7,616 bases of DNA, taken from the NCBI GenBank assembly GCA_002862165.1, contig PKCL01000202.1:1-7616 (forward strand), read 5' to 3'. Shown here in pieces: positions 1 to 5,834 of the stretch. The position numbers and the translations under genes are program-made. Position 1 is the first letter of the stretch. Every line of letters starts with the position of its first letter. Source of the stretch: Planctomycetaceae bacterium. GTDB taxonomy: Bacteria; Planctomycetota; Planctomycetia; Pirellulales; UBA1268. The notes under the pieces were generated by a model. It was not told the DNA's origin and ran no database searches. It was given only the letters and a program-made list of their open reading frames with translations.

Positions 1-82
1 TGGCCTGATCCCGCACGCAAAATGCCAGAAGCTCATTAGAACGAAAATCATCAACACTGATCTCCATAAAACTAAGGATCAT
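1..82 (-). CDS. N-terminus of an unknown protein, cut by left edge
   Basis: An open frame on the minus strand enters from the left edge and has no stop as far as position 1. Two in-frame starts are possible: ATG at 82-80 and ATG at 67-65. An in-frame TGA at 85-83 sets the upstream limit. The longer version begins MILSFMEISVDDFRSNELLA and the shorter begins MEISVDDF. Neither start has a convincing Shine-Dalgarno sequence. Only 22-27 residues are visible, with no signal peptide and no recognisable motif, so no function is offered. It lies on the same strand as the flavodoxin gene, but a terminator at 116-165 separates them, so it probably has its own promoter. It could also be a chance open frame. 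Confidence 0.4.
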   Translation of the reverse strand, partial: MILSFMEISVDDFRSNELLAFCVRDQA

Positions 83-115
83 TCACACGATAATGTATAT
101 ATTCAAACGTATATG

Positions 116-165
116 AAAAAACAAAAAAACGTGAGGGAATGAATTCAAATTCAAATCCCTCACGT
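116..165 (-). terminator. Intrinsic terminator of the flavodoxin gene
   Basis: A perfect 10-bp inverted repeat, ACGTGAGGGA at 129-138 and TCCCTCACGT at 156-165, encloses a 17-nt loop. The loop can pair a further 4 bp (140-143 with 150-153). Read on the minus strand, the stem is followed at once by six T, one G and six more T (128 down to 116). This is the classic factor-independent layout, placed 30 bases after the flavodoxin stop codon. The plus-strand reading lacks a T tract, so it should act only on minus-strand transcripts. Confidence 0.88.
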
Positions 166-195
166 AGCGATAAATCTTCTATCATCTTCTGTTTA

Positions 196-735
196 CTATG
201 CTGGTATAAGCTTGCAATCCATCAAAACTTTGACCAGCCATGCACTAATTCTCTCCTCGTGTAGATCCGATTGATTTTCTTCATCGAGACCTAATCCGAC
301 AAAATTATTTTCATCAAACAATCCTTCAGATGCGTCGAATTCATATCCTTCAGTTGGCCAGACTCCTACCAACTCAGGGCTTCCTAATTCTTTCACGGCC
401 TTCCAGAGTTGACCCATTGCATCAAGAAAGTTATCGGGATAACCCGCTTGATCGCCCATCGCAAAGAAGGCAACTTTTTTTCCTGAAAGATCTAGGCCTG
501 ACATGTTTGGGATGAATGATTCCCAATCTTCTTGCATTTCTCCGATATTCCATGTGGACACACCGAGCAGCAGAATATCGTACTTTGATAGTTCTTCTGG
601 ATCGCTATCTACAACATCAGCGACATGGCTCACAAAATCTCCGAGTTCCTGCTGAATTTTTTCGGCTGCTTCTTGTGTGTTACCAGTGCTCGAGCCATAA
701 AAAATCGCGATTGAAGGCATTCCTTCGTCAGTCAT
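196..735 (-). CDS. fldA: Long-chain flavodoxin (FMN electron carrier)
   Basis: Small soluble cytoplasmic FMN protein that carries low-potential electrons and commonly replaces ferredoxin when iron is scarce (family knowledge). Numbered from the 735 start (179 aa), the FMN phosphate loop GSSTGNT is at residues 14-20. The loop TWNIGE at 62-67 supplies the usual tryptophan flanking the flavin. The segment GDQAGY ends at Tyr99, the tyrosine position that normally stacks on the isoalloxazine ring. The long-chain insert is present around 127-154 (WPTEGYEF to LDEENQ), and the length matches long-chain flavodoxins. TWNIGE and the insert recall cyanobacterial FldA/IsiB more than Escherichia coli FldA. 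An ATG at 738 also exists, but AAGGAG at 746-741 sits 5 nt before the 735 ATG and only 2 nt before the 738 ATG, so 735 is preferred. It is monocistronic, ending at a strong terminator. The electron donor and acceptor cannot be told from the neighbours. Confidence 0.93.
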   Translation of the reverse strand: MTDEGMPSIAIFYGSSTGNTQEAAEKIQQELGDFVSHVADVVDSDPEELSKYDILLLGVSTWNIGEMQEDWESFIPNMSGLDLSGKKVAFFAMGDQAGYPDNFLDAMGQLWKAVKELGSPELVGVWPTEGYEFDASEGLFDENNFVGLGLDEENQSDLHEERISAWLVKVLMDCKLIPA

Positions 736-740
736 CATTA

Positions 741-746
741 CTCCTT
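741..746 (-). promoter_or_regulatory. Ribosome binding site choosing the flavodoxin start
   Basis: AAGGAG on the minus strand. The spacing is 5 nt to the ATG at 735-733 and 2 nt to the ATG at 738-736, which favours the second of the two adjacent ATG codons. Confidence 0.7.
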
Positions 747-756
747 TTTACCGTCC

Positions 757-772
757 TTTAACAACGGTTAAA
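757..772. promoter_or_regulatory. Inverted repeat TTTAAC-AACG-GTTAAA upstream of flavodoxin
   Basis: Perfect 6-bp arms around a 4-nt centre, lying 11 bases upstream of the flavodoxin Shine-Dalgarno. In DNA it has the form of a dimeric-repressor operator; in RNA it would be a small hairpin in the flavodoxin leader. It does not resemble the Fur consensus. Its role is inferred only from position and symmetry. Confidence 0.35.
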
Positions 773-1293
773 CGTGTACTTCATGGATGGCTGGCGATTG
801 GCTGGCACCTCCCTTAGCGTTTCGATCATTTTTTACAGGATACCTATATCACAAGCATCCTGAAACTTTTGTACCAAAGACGATACAAATATCATCAGAT
901 TTTTCCTACGTCATTTTCTGGCATGCTTCTGTTGCATGCTTCCTGAAATCGTATGTCCTTCCATTTATTTTGCCACTCTTTTTTAGTCGTAATAGAGTAA
1001 CACCGCTTCAAATGCCACTTTTTGCCCCACAAGAAGCAAGACACCTTTATTGGCCCTTCCGGACATCTTGTCCTATAAAGAAGCATTCGTGGGTGGATTA
1101 TTGTGAAACTGACGGTGATTTTATTTTCTATGTTTTTTTCCGTTCTGGTTCTATATTCGTCCGGAGGGAAAGCGAATGATTTCTTCTTTGTGCGTATCTC
1201 ACGTTTACTTCAAAGCATTATCAAGTATTTTACGATAGAAAAAATAACACGCGTCTATCGATACGACTTTTAAGCTAAAGGAATTCACTCAAT

Positions 1294-2325
1294 ATGTGGA
1301 GTTTTCACAAGCTAGAGCCAGTCCGACGGAGTTTAGGACAATGTCGTTCAATTTTTATGCTCAGTGCCTTCGGGCTTCTTTCTTACGGGTTCATTTCTAA
1401 TCATTCATTTGGAACGGAACCTACCTTACTACACCCGTTACCGTTTGCTGTTTCAAGCTTTGGTGCAGTAGCTACCCAAGATTCGATTTTTGTTTTCGGC
1501 GGTCATGTTGCACCTGTTCATGAATGGTCGAAGCAGGCCGTTATTGGAAACTTTTTTAAACTTGATTTGAAAAATCTATCAAATTCTACATGGACTACAC
1601 TTGATCAAGAACAAGCTCTTCAGGGCATGAACATTGTTGCTTACAAGAAAAATATTTATCGTGTTGGCGGCATGGAGCCACAGAACAAAAAGGGTGAAGA
1701 CGCTGATAATTTTTCAGTAAAAACTGTTTCTCGGTACAGCTTAGAGCAAAAACAATGGGAAGCCTTCAAGCCACTACCGCAACCGAGGTCATCTCATGAT
1801 GTCATTCTGAATAACGGCAGACTCTTTACCATTGGCGGGTGGGATATGCAGGGCGACAGTGGCGGCCAAGTCTGGTGTGACACCATTGACTGTATTGATC
1901 TCAATGACCCTGATGCTGAATGGCAGTCAATACACCAGCCTTTTATGCGACGAGCTTTAATTGCAGCCGAATTCCAAGATTGCATATGGGTCATAGGTGG
2001 CTTTACAGATGAGGAGGAGATCACTAGGGAAGTAAATATTTATAATCCCAAAAACAATTCTTGGAAGTTGGGTCCTCGTCTCCCTGAGGGCCAATTTAAT
2101 GGCTTCGCTTCGGCAGCCTGTGTGTTTGAAAATCAGTTAATCGTAAGCGTTGCAGATGGAACATTGGTTAAGCTTTCCTCCGATCACAAAGATTGGGGGG
2201 TCATTACAAAAGTTTCGCCTCGCATTGTTCATCGGATCGTTCCAGCGAACAGCGGTGTTGTATTAATCGGAGGGGCTCATAATGGCCATAACCTTGATAC
2301 TGTCGAATTCATCACAATCCCATAA
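1294..2325 (+). CDS. Exported kelch-repeat beta-propeller protein
   Basis: 343-residue protein, probably a secreted or periplasmic six-bladed kelch propeller used for binding; no enzymatic residues can be assigned. The N-terminus is signal-peptide-like: basic residues up to Arg18, a hydrophobic core at about 20-34 and a likely cleavage near SFG-TE (40-41). Kelch blades are marked by the hydrophobic strand plus Gly-Gly: IFVFGG (65-70), IYRVGG (121-126), LFTIGG (177-182), IWVIGG (231-236) and VVLIGG (322-327). A sixth, degraded repeat at 271-290 keeps the strand but has lost the Gly-Gly. Trp residues at 100, 155, 210, 257 and 301 recur at the usual place late in each blade. A weak ribosome site AAGGA (1278-1282) lies 11 nt before the ATG, which is longer than ideal. 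The next gene begins 7 bases after the stop and encodes a second exported propeller, so the two are probably co-transcribed. Substrate and partner are unknown. Confidence 0.82.
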   Translation: MWSFHKLEPVRRSLGQCRSIFMLSAFGLLSYGFISNHSFGTEPTLLHPLPFAVSSFGAVATQDSIFVFGGHVAPVHEWSKQAVIGNFFKLDLKNLSNSTWTTLDQEQALQGMNIVAYKKNIYRVGGMEPQNKKGEDADNFSVKTVSRYSLEQKQWEAFKPLPQPRSSHDVILNNGRLFTIGGWDMQGDSGGQVWCDTIDCIDLNDPDAEWQSIHQPFMRRALIAAEFQDCIWVIGGFTDEEEITREVNIYNPKNNSWKLGPRLPEGQFNGFASAACVFENQLIVSVADGTLVKLSSDHKDWGVITKVSPRIVHRIVPANSGVVLIGGAHNGHNLDTVEFITIP

Positions 2326-2332
2326 GCACAAA

Positions 2333-3712
2333 ATGTCACGCCTGCCTCATTGTCGAATTGCAGCTTTCATTTTCTATTTTGGATTTTGCTGTCTTCGCAC
2401 TCATGCGGAATCACCTCAATGGCCATCTTTTCTCGGTGCAGGAAAATCTTTTATCGAGCCTGATTCGATACCAGTCAACTGGGGGCTGAGTACTAATAAG
2501 GCATGGGACAAGCAACTTCCAGGGCATGGGCAATCAAGTCCTGTCATTTTTCATAATGATATCTTTGTAACTTCTGTTTCAGGTGATATGAAAAATAGTA
2601 ATCATGTTCTTAGCTTAAATTTAATCGACGGGAGCACGAACTGGGAATTCATTCAGGAAACAAGTAATGAGGCAAAGAATAGTGTTTACATAAGTCGGGC
2701 CGCTCCTACACCCGCTGTGGACAAAAATGGAGTCTATGTTTTTTTTGAAAGTGGTGATCTCATGGCGATTTCATTTTCTGGAGAAGAGACATGGCGTCGA
2801 TGCCTTACTGATGTCTACGGACCCATTGAAAATGAATTTGGAATTGCCTCTTCACTTGCGCAACACAAGGAAAAACTCTTTGTCTTGATCGATAATAGTG
2901 CAAAGTCGTATTTGCTTGCCGTCTCAAAACAAGACGGCCGCACTCTTTGGTGCTCAGAGCGTCAGAGCCGCATTAGCTGGAGTTCTCCAGCGATAGTAAA
3001 TCTAGACAACAAAAACCAAGTGATCTGTAGTTCCGCTGGCAGCGTAGATAGCTATGATCCCGAGAATGGATCACTGCTTTGGAGCTATGACAAAGTATCT
3101 GGGAATACTGTTACGACACCGGTGGATTATGGCGTTGATTCAATTTTTATAGGGGCTTCGGTTGGTCGTGATGGCAAAAATGCCACAGAGGCCCAGAAAT
3201 CAAATATGGTCCTGACAGCTTCGCACACAAATGGCTCTTGGACTCCAAAACAAGTCTGGTGCCCAAAAAAAGCAACGAGTTCTTTTGGTTCACCAATACA
3301 CGCTGCCGGATATGTGTACTGGGTAAATAGAGCTGGTGTTGTTTTTTGCCACGATTTTCATACTGGTGAACAATGCTATAGCGAAAGGTTGTCATCGCCA
3401 TGTTGGGCCACACCTTTTCAAATTGGTAATCGGATTTACTTCTTTGGAAAGAATGGGATCACTGATGTAATCAAAACAGGTCCTGAATTTATTATTCTTA
3501 GTACCAACGAACTGTGGGATTCTGAAGATGACACACTTGATGCTAAATTAATAGCATCGGAAACAGATAAAGAGCGAAAAGCCAGTGCCACATTATTTGC
3601 TGGACGAATTCAATATGGCATCACTGCTGTTACAGGGAGCCTTGTAATTCGTACTGGAGATAAACTCTTTTGCATCCGCAAACAGCCATCAAGCATCACA
3701 CCAAAAGATTAA
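2333..3712 (+). CDS. Exported PQQ-like (BamB-type) beta-propeller protein
   Basis: 459 residues from the chosen start. Residues 1-25 form a signal peptide (Arg3 and Arg8, hydrophobic core 9-20, likely cleavage at THA-ES), so the mature protein should lie outside the cytoplasmic membrane. The mature part opens with WPSFLG (30-35), then LPGHGQSSPVI (62-72). This is the pattern seen in the large family of planctomycete 'PQQ-binding-like beta-propeller' proteins. Later blades show SSPAIV (217-222) and an acidic-x-x-x-Gly-x-x-x-W motif at DPENGSLLW (242-250); a related turn is DGRTLW (201-206). These motifs indicate a propeller fold; they do not prove that PQQ is bound, and no quinoprotein dehydrogenase active site was recognised. 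The frame is open back to an ATG at 2282, which would overlap the kelch gene by 44 bases. The ATG at 2333 is preferred because it puts the signal peptide at the very N-terminus and leaves a 7-base gap. Neither start has a clear ribosome site, so translation may be coupled to the kelch gene. Function unknown. Confidence 0.82.
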   Translation: MSRLPHCRIAAFIFYFGFCCLRTHAESPQWPSFLGAGKSFIEPDSIPVNWGLSTNKAWDKQLPGHGQSSPVIFHNDIFVTSVSGDMKNSNHVLSLNLIDGSTNWEFIQETSNEAKNSVYISRAAPTPAVDKNGVYVFFESGDLMAISFSGEETWRRCLTDVYGPIENEFGIASSLAQHKEKLFVLIDNSAKSYLLAVSKQDGRTLWCSERQSRISWSSPAIVNLDNKNQVICSSAGSVDSYDPENGSLLWSYDKVSGNTVTTPVDYGVDSIFIGASVGRDGKNATEAQKSNMVLTASHTNGSWTPKQVWCPKKATSSFGSPIHAAGYVYWVNRAGVVFCHDFHTGEQCYSERLSSPCWATPFQIGNRIYFFGKNGITDVIKTGPEFIILSTNELWDSEDDTLDAKLIASETDKERKASATLFAGRIQYGITAVTGSLVIRTGDKLFCIRKQPSSITPKD

Positions 3713-3871
3713 GACTGTAATCAATTTTTATTTCTTAATACTGTCTTAAAAACCAGGAAATAAATATCTGCTTCGGTTTCTTCTGGATTCTCGAAGACTG
3801 TAACGAACGGCCATCAACACGTCTCATATCAAACAACTTTTCTTTTATAGACCCTCGTTTGATGCTTGATA

Positions 3872-3899
3872 TTGACCAAACTGCAAAGCCCCTTATAGT
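3872..3899 (+). promoter_or_regulatory. Candidate sigma70-type promoter for sulP
   Basis: TTGACC (3872-3877) and TATAGT (3894-3899) each match 5 of 6 consensus bases (TTGACA, TATAAT) with a 16-base spacer. This is the best promoter match I found in the window. Transcription would begin near 3906, giving a leader of about 155 nt before the SulP ATG. Planctomycete promoter rules are poorly known, so this is a sequence-match prediction only. Confidence 0.45.
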
Positions 3900-3957
3900 C
3901 ATCCATTCAAGATTCGTTCACACTCAGAAAACTTCTACAATCTTGTAAAAGTGCTGT

Positions 3958-3984
3958 CGCTCCGCCAGTTCTTGGCGTTGAGCG
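3958..3984 (+). promoter_or_regulatory. Hairpin 1 in the sulP leader
   Basis: CGCTC-CGCCA (3958-3967) pairs with TGGCG (3973-3977) and GAGCG (3980-3984). This gives 10 bp with a 5-nt loop GTTCT and a TT bulge at 3978-3979. The stem is GC-rich and has no T tract after it, so it is not a standard terminator. It may be a structured element of the 5' leader. Confidence 0.5.
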
Positions 3985-4010
3985 TCATTCAACAGGATAT
4001 GTGACAGTGT

Positions 4011-4034
4011 CGCCATAACTTTCTTGTTATGGTG
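4011..4034 (+). promoter_or_regulatory. Hairpin 2 in the sulP leader, next to the ribosome site
   Basis: CGCCATAAC (4011-4019) pairs with GTTATGGTG (4026-4034): eight Watson-Crick pairs and one G-U pair, around a 6-nt loop TTTCTT. It ends 16 bases before the AGGA ribosome site of sulP (4051-4054), so its folding could influence translation initiation. The T residues are in the loop, not after the stem, which argues against an intrinsic terminator. Confidence 0.5.
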
Positions 4035-4060
4035 AGTTGATACTTCATTCAGGACCTTGC

Positions 4061-5743
4061 ATGCTTAATTTTTTTCGTCTCCAGTCTGGCTCACTTAAGA
4101 ACGATTTTCTTTCTGGTATTACTGTGTCACTAGCTCTCGTTCCTGAAGCGATTGCTTTCGCATTTGTTGCTGGAGTTTCACCTCTGATTGGCTTGTACTC
4201 TGCGTTTTTCATTGGCTTAATAACAGCTCTTTTTGGAGGCCGACCAGGAATGATTTCTGGCGCTACCGGTGCTATGGCTGTTGTTGTTGTTTCATTAGTC
4301 TCCATGCATGGAATCGAATATCTTTTTCCTACGGTCATTCTTTGCGGTCTTCTACAAATTGCAATTGGACTTGGCAGACTTGGAAAACTTATTCGCATGG
4401 TTCCTCATCCCGTGATGCTAGGATTCGTTAATGGTTTGGCAATCGTCATTGGACTTGCGCAAGTAAATAGTTTTCAAACAATTAAAGATGGAAAATTGGG
4501 CTTTGTGCAGGGAACCCAACTTTGGTTAATGCTTGGGTTAGTAGGCTTGACCATGGCTATTATCTGGCTTCTGCCAAAATTAACTCGTGCAGTGCCAGCT
4601 TCGTTAGTTGCAATTTTAAGCGTCACCCTTATCGCGTTCGTGATTAATTCTAAAACATCGACTGAGATGAACTTCGTCGCAACTGTCGGAGACATGCTGA
4701 AAACAAATTCAATTGCTGCAACTCATAATTCTTCTAAAGATATTACTTCCCCTCAAGGAAAAGTCACACCTCCACAACAGCCTGCCCAGACTAAAGTAAC
4801 AAATCAGGCAGCTGGAGCTCACGGAATAAGTGGTGGTCTGCCTCAATTATTTTTTCTCGAGTACTCAATGGTTCCGCTCAACTGGAACACGTTGTCTATT
4901 ATCTTCCCATTTGCAATTGTCTTATGTGGTGTCGGGCTGATTGAATCTCTAATGACACTCACTCTTGTGGATGAAATTACTGAAACACGTGGCAAGGGAA
5001 ACCGTGAATGTATCGGCCAGGGAACTGCAAATATTGTTTGTGGTTTATTCGGAGGAATGGGTGGCTGTGCCATGATTGGACAGTCATTAATCAATGTTAA
5101 TTCAGGTGGTCGTGGACGGTTTTCAGGAATAACAGCAGCTATCTGCTTGTTACTTTTTGTCTTGTTTCTATCACCACTCATTGAACAAATTCCAATGGCC
5201 GCTCTTGTTGGCGTGATGTTTATGGTGGTTATAGGAACGTTTGAATGGGCATCCCTCAAGATGTTTCATCGTATGCCGGCCAGCGACATGATGGTCATGG
5301 TCCTGGTAGCAGGCTACACCGTATTCATGCATGACTTGGCGACTGCTGTCATTTTGGGTGTTATTGTTTCTGCACTAGTTTTCGCCTGGCAGCATGCAAC
5401 ACATATGGGAGCTGATATAAAATTTAATGAATTTGGTAGCAAAATTTACCAGTTTCATGGCCCACTTTTCTTTGCATCCGTCTCATCCTTTAAAGAGATG
5501 CTCAACCCGGTTACCGATCCCGATGATGTCGTCTTAGATTTTTATTATTCAAGAGTCTACGACCAGTCCGGGCTCGAAGCGATTCATTCAATGGCTGGTA
5601 AATATGAGGCCCTTGGTAAACGCCTTCATCTTACACACCTAAGTCCCGAGTGTCGTTCGCTTCTTGCTAAAGCCGGAGACCTAGTTGAGATTAATATTTC
5701 TGAAGATCCACAATATCATGTCGCAACTGATCGACTAGCATGA
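4061..5743 (+). CDS. SulP-family anion transporter with STAS domain
   Basis: 560-residue inner-membrane transporter of the SulP/SLC26 family. Members move sulfate, bicarbonate or dicarboxylates, usually coupled to Na+ or H+; which anion is used here cannot be read from sequence. The core contains the family signature near TM1 (SLALVPEAIAFAFVAG, 23-38), PLIGLYSAFF (41-50), GATGAMAVVV (68-77), VPHPVMLGFVNG (114-125), a GLIESLMTLTLVDEIT stretch (292-307) and GQGTANIVCGLFGGMGGCA (319-337). A cytoplasmic STAS domain follows at about 450-545, with the conserved DQSG-EAI loop at 501-507. Between residues 210 and 256 is a polar stretch rich in Gln, Pro, Thr, Asn and Lys that appears longer than the usual loop. 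The frame is open to a TTG at 4037, but AGGA at 4051-4054 lies 6 nt before the ATG at 4061, and the protein then starts as relatives do. It is probably transcribed alone from the promoter at 3872-3899 and converges on the small minus-strand gene. Confidence 0.93.
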   Translation: MLNFFRLQSGSLKNDFLSGITVSLALVPEAIAFAFVAGVSPLIGLYSAFFIGLITALFGGRPGMISGATGAMAVVVVSLVSMHGIEYLFPTVILCGLLQIAIGLGRLGKLIRMVPHPVMLGFVNGLAIVIGLAQVNSFQTIKDGKLGFVQGTQLWLMLGLVGLTMAIIWLLPKLTRAVPASLVAILSVTLIAFVINSKTSTEMNFVATVGDMLKTNSIAATHNSSKDITSPQGKVTPPQQPAQTKVTNQAAGAHGISGGLPQLFFLEYSMVPLNWNTLSIIFPFAIVLCGVGLIESLMTLTLVDEITETRGKGNRECIGQGTANIVCGLFGGMGGCAMIGQSLINVNSGGRGRFSGITAAICLLLFVLFLSPLIEQIPMAALVGVMFMVVIGTFEWASLKMFHRMPASDMMVMVLVAGYTVFMHDLATAVILGVIVSALVFAWQHATHMGADIKFNEFGSKIYQFHGPLFFASVSSFKEMLNPVTDPDDVVLDFYYSRVYDQSGLEAIHSMAGKYEALGKRLHLTHLSPECRSLLAKAGDLVEINISEDPQYHVATDRLA

Positions 5744-5798
5744 TTTCAAACGATAAAGCGCTCGTGGAAGAAACGGCACGCAGAATCGAGTACTGTAG

Positions 5799-5829
5799 GG
5801 TTAGAGAAACCAACAAAGGTTTTCTAACC
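5799..5829. terminator. Strong hairpin between convergent genes, possible shared terminator
   Basis: GGTTAGA-G-AAACC (5799-5811) pairs with GGTTTTCTAACC (5818-5829): 12 bp with a single bulged G at 5806 and a 6-nt loop AACAAA. It lies 55 bases after the sulP stop and 5 bases after the stop of the small minus-strand gene. Neither strand shows a T tract after the stem, so it is not a textbook intrinsic terminator. Its position between convergent ends suggests termination or 3'-end protection for both transcripts. Confidence 0.55.
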
Positions 5830-5834
5830 AGCCA

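Larger units (their letters stand above)
736..1293. other. Long divergent non-coding region
   Basis: This stretch separates the divergent flavodoxin and kelch genes and must hold both promoters. Apart from the flavodoxin ribosome site and the TTTAAC repeat, I see: an inverted repeat CAGGAT (836-841) / ATCCTG (857-862); a 13-base-period direct repeat GCATGCTTC (921-929 and 934-942); and an inverted repeat CGATAG (1233-1238) / CTATCG (1255-1260) about 34 bases before the kelch start. No tRNA, terminator or convincing -35/-10 pair was found. An open frame at 787-1179 (130 codons) is judged spurious: its translation is rich in Phe, His, Cys, Arg and Trp, has no domain-like pattern and no ribosome site. 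Confidence 0.6.
3713..4060. other. Non-coding gap with promoter and structured leader before sulP
   Basis: 348 bases between the PQQ-like gene and the SulP start. The left half holds only a weak 7-bp inverted repeat, TTAAGAC (3709-3715) / GTCTTAA (3743-3749), overlapping the upstream stop codon and lacking a T tract. No good terminator for the propeller pair was seen. The 10-mer AAGACTGTAA occurs at 3711-3720 and again at 3794-3803. The right half holds a sigma70-like promoter and two hairpins, listed separately. No tRNA or credible gene is present. Confidence 0.6.

Noticed and set aside
95..114. GTATAT direct repeat (95-100, 109-114) as a regulator site or promoter of the left-edge gene
   Set aside because: It is short and AT-rich, expected by chance here; no clear -35/-10 pair could be placed with confidence.
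895..1086. Open frame of 63 codons on the minus strand
   Set aside because: No ribosome site, unusual Cys/Lys/Arg/Trp-rich composition, and it lies wholly within another doubtful frame.
787..1179. Open frame of 130 codons on the plus strand in the flavodoxin-kelch gap
   Set aside because: The translation is rich in Phe, His, Cys, Arg and Trp with no domain pattern, the start has no ribosome site, and another open frame overlaps it on the other strand.
2333..3712. PQQ-dependent alcohol or glucose dehydrogenase
   Set aside because: Only propeller-type repeats are visible; no quinoprotein active-site residues or cytochrome domain were recognised, so an enzyme call is not supported.
3711..3803. 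Direct repeat AAGACTGTAA (3711-3720, 3794-3803) as a possible attachment site or insertion footprint
   Set aside because: The copies are only 10 bases, one includes part of the PQQ-like stop codon, and nothing resembling an inserted element lies between them.
3862..3948. 28-codon frame starting MLDIDQTAKP ahead of sulP
   Set aside because: It overlaps the best promoter match, lacks a ribosome site and would start upstream of the predicted transcript.
4037..4060. TTG start that would extend SulP by 8 residues
   Set aside because: The ATG at 4061 has AGGA 6 nt upstream and gives the usual SulP N-terminus; the TTG begins just after a hairpin with no ribosome site.
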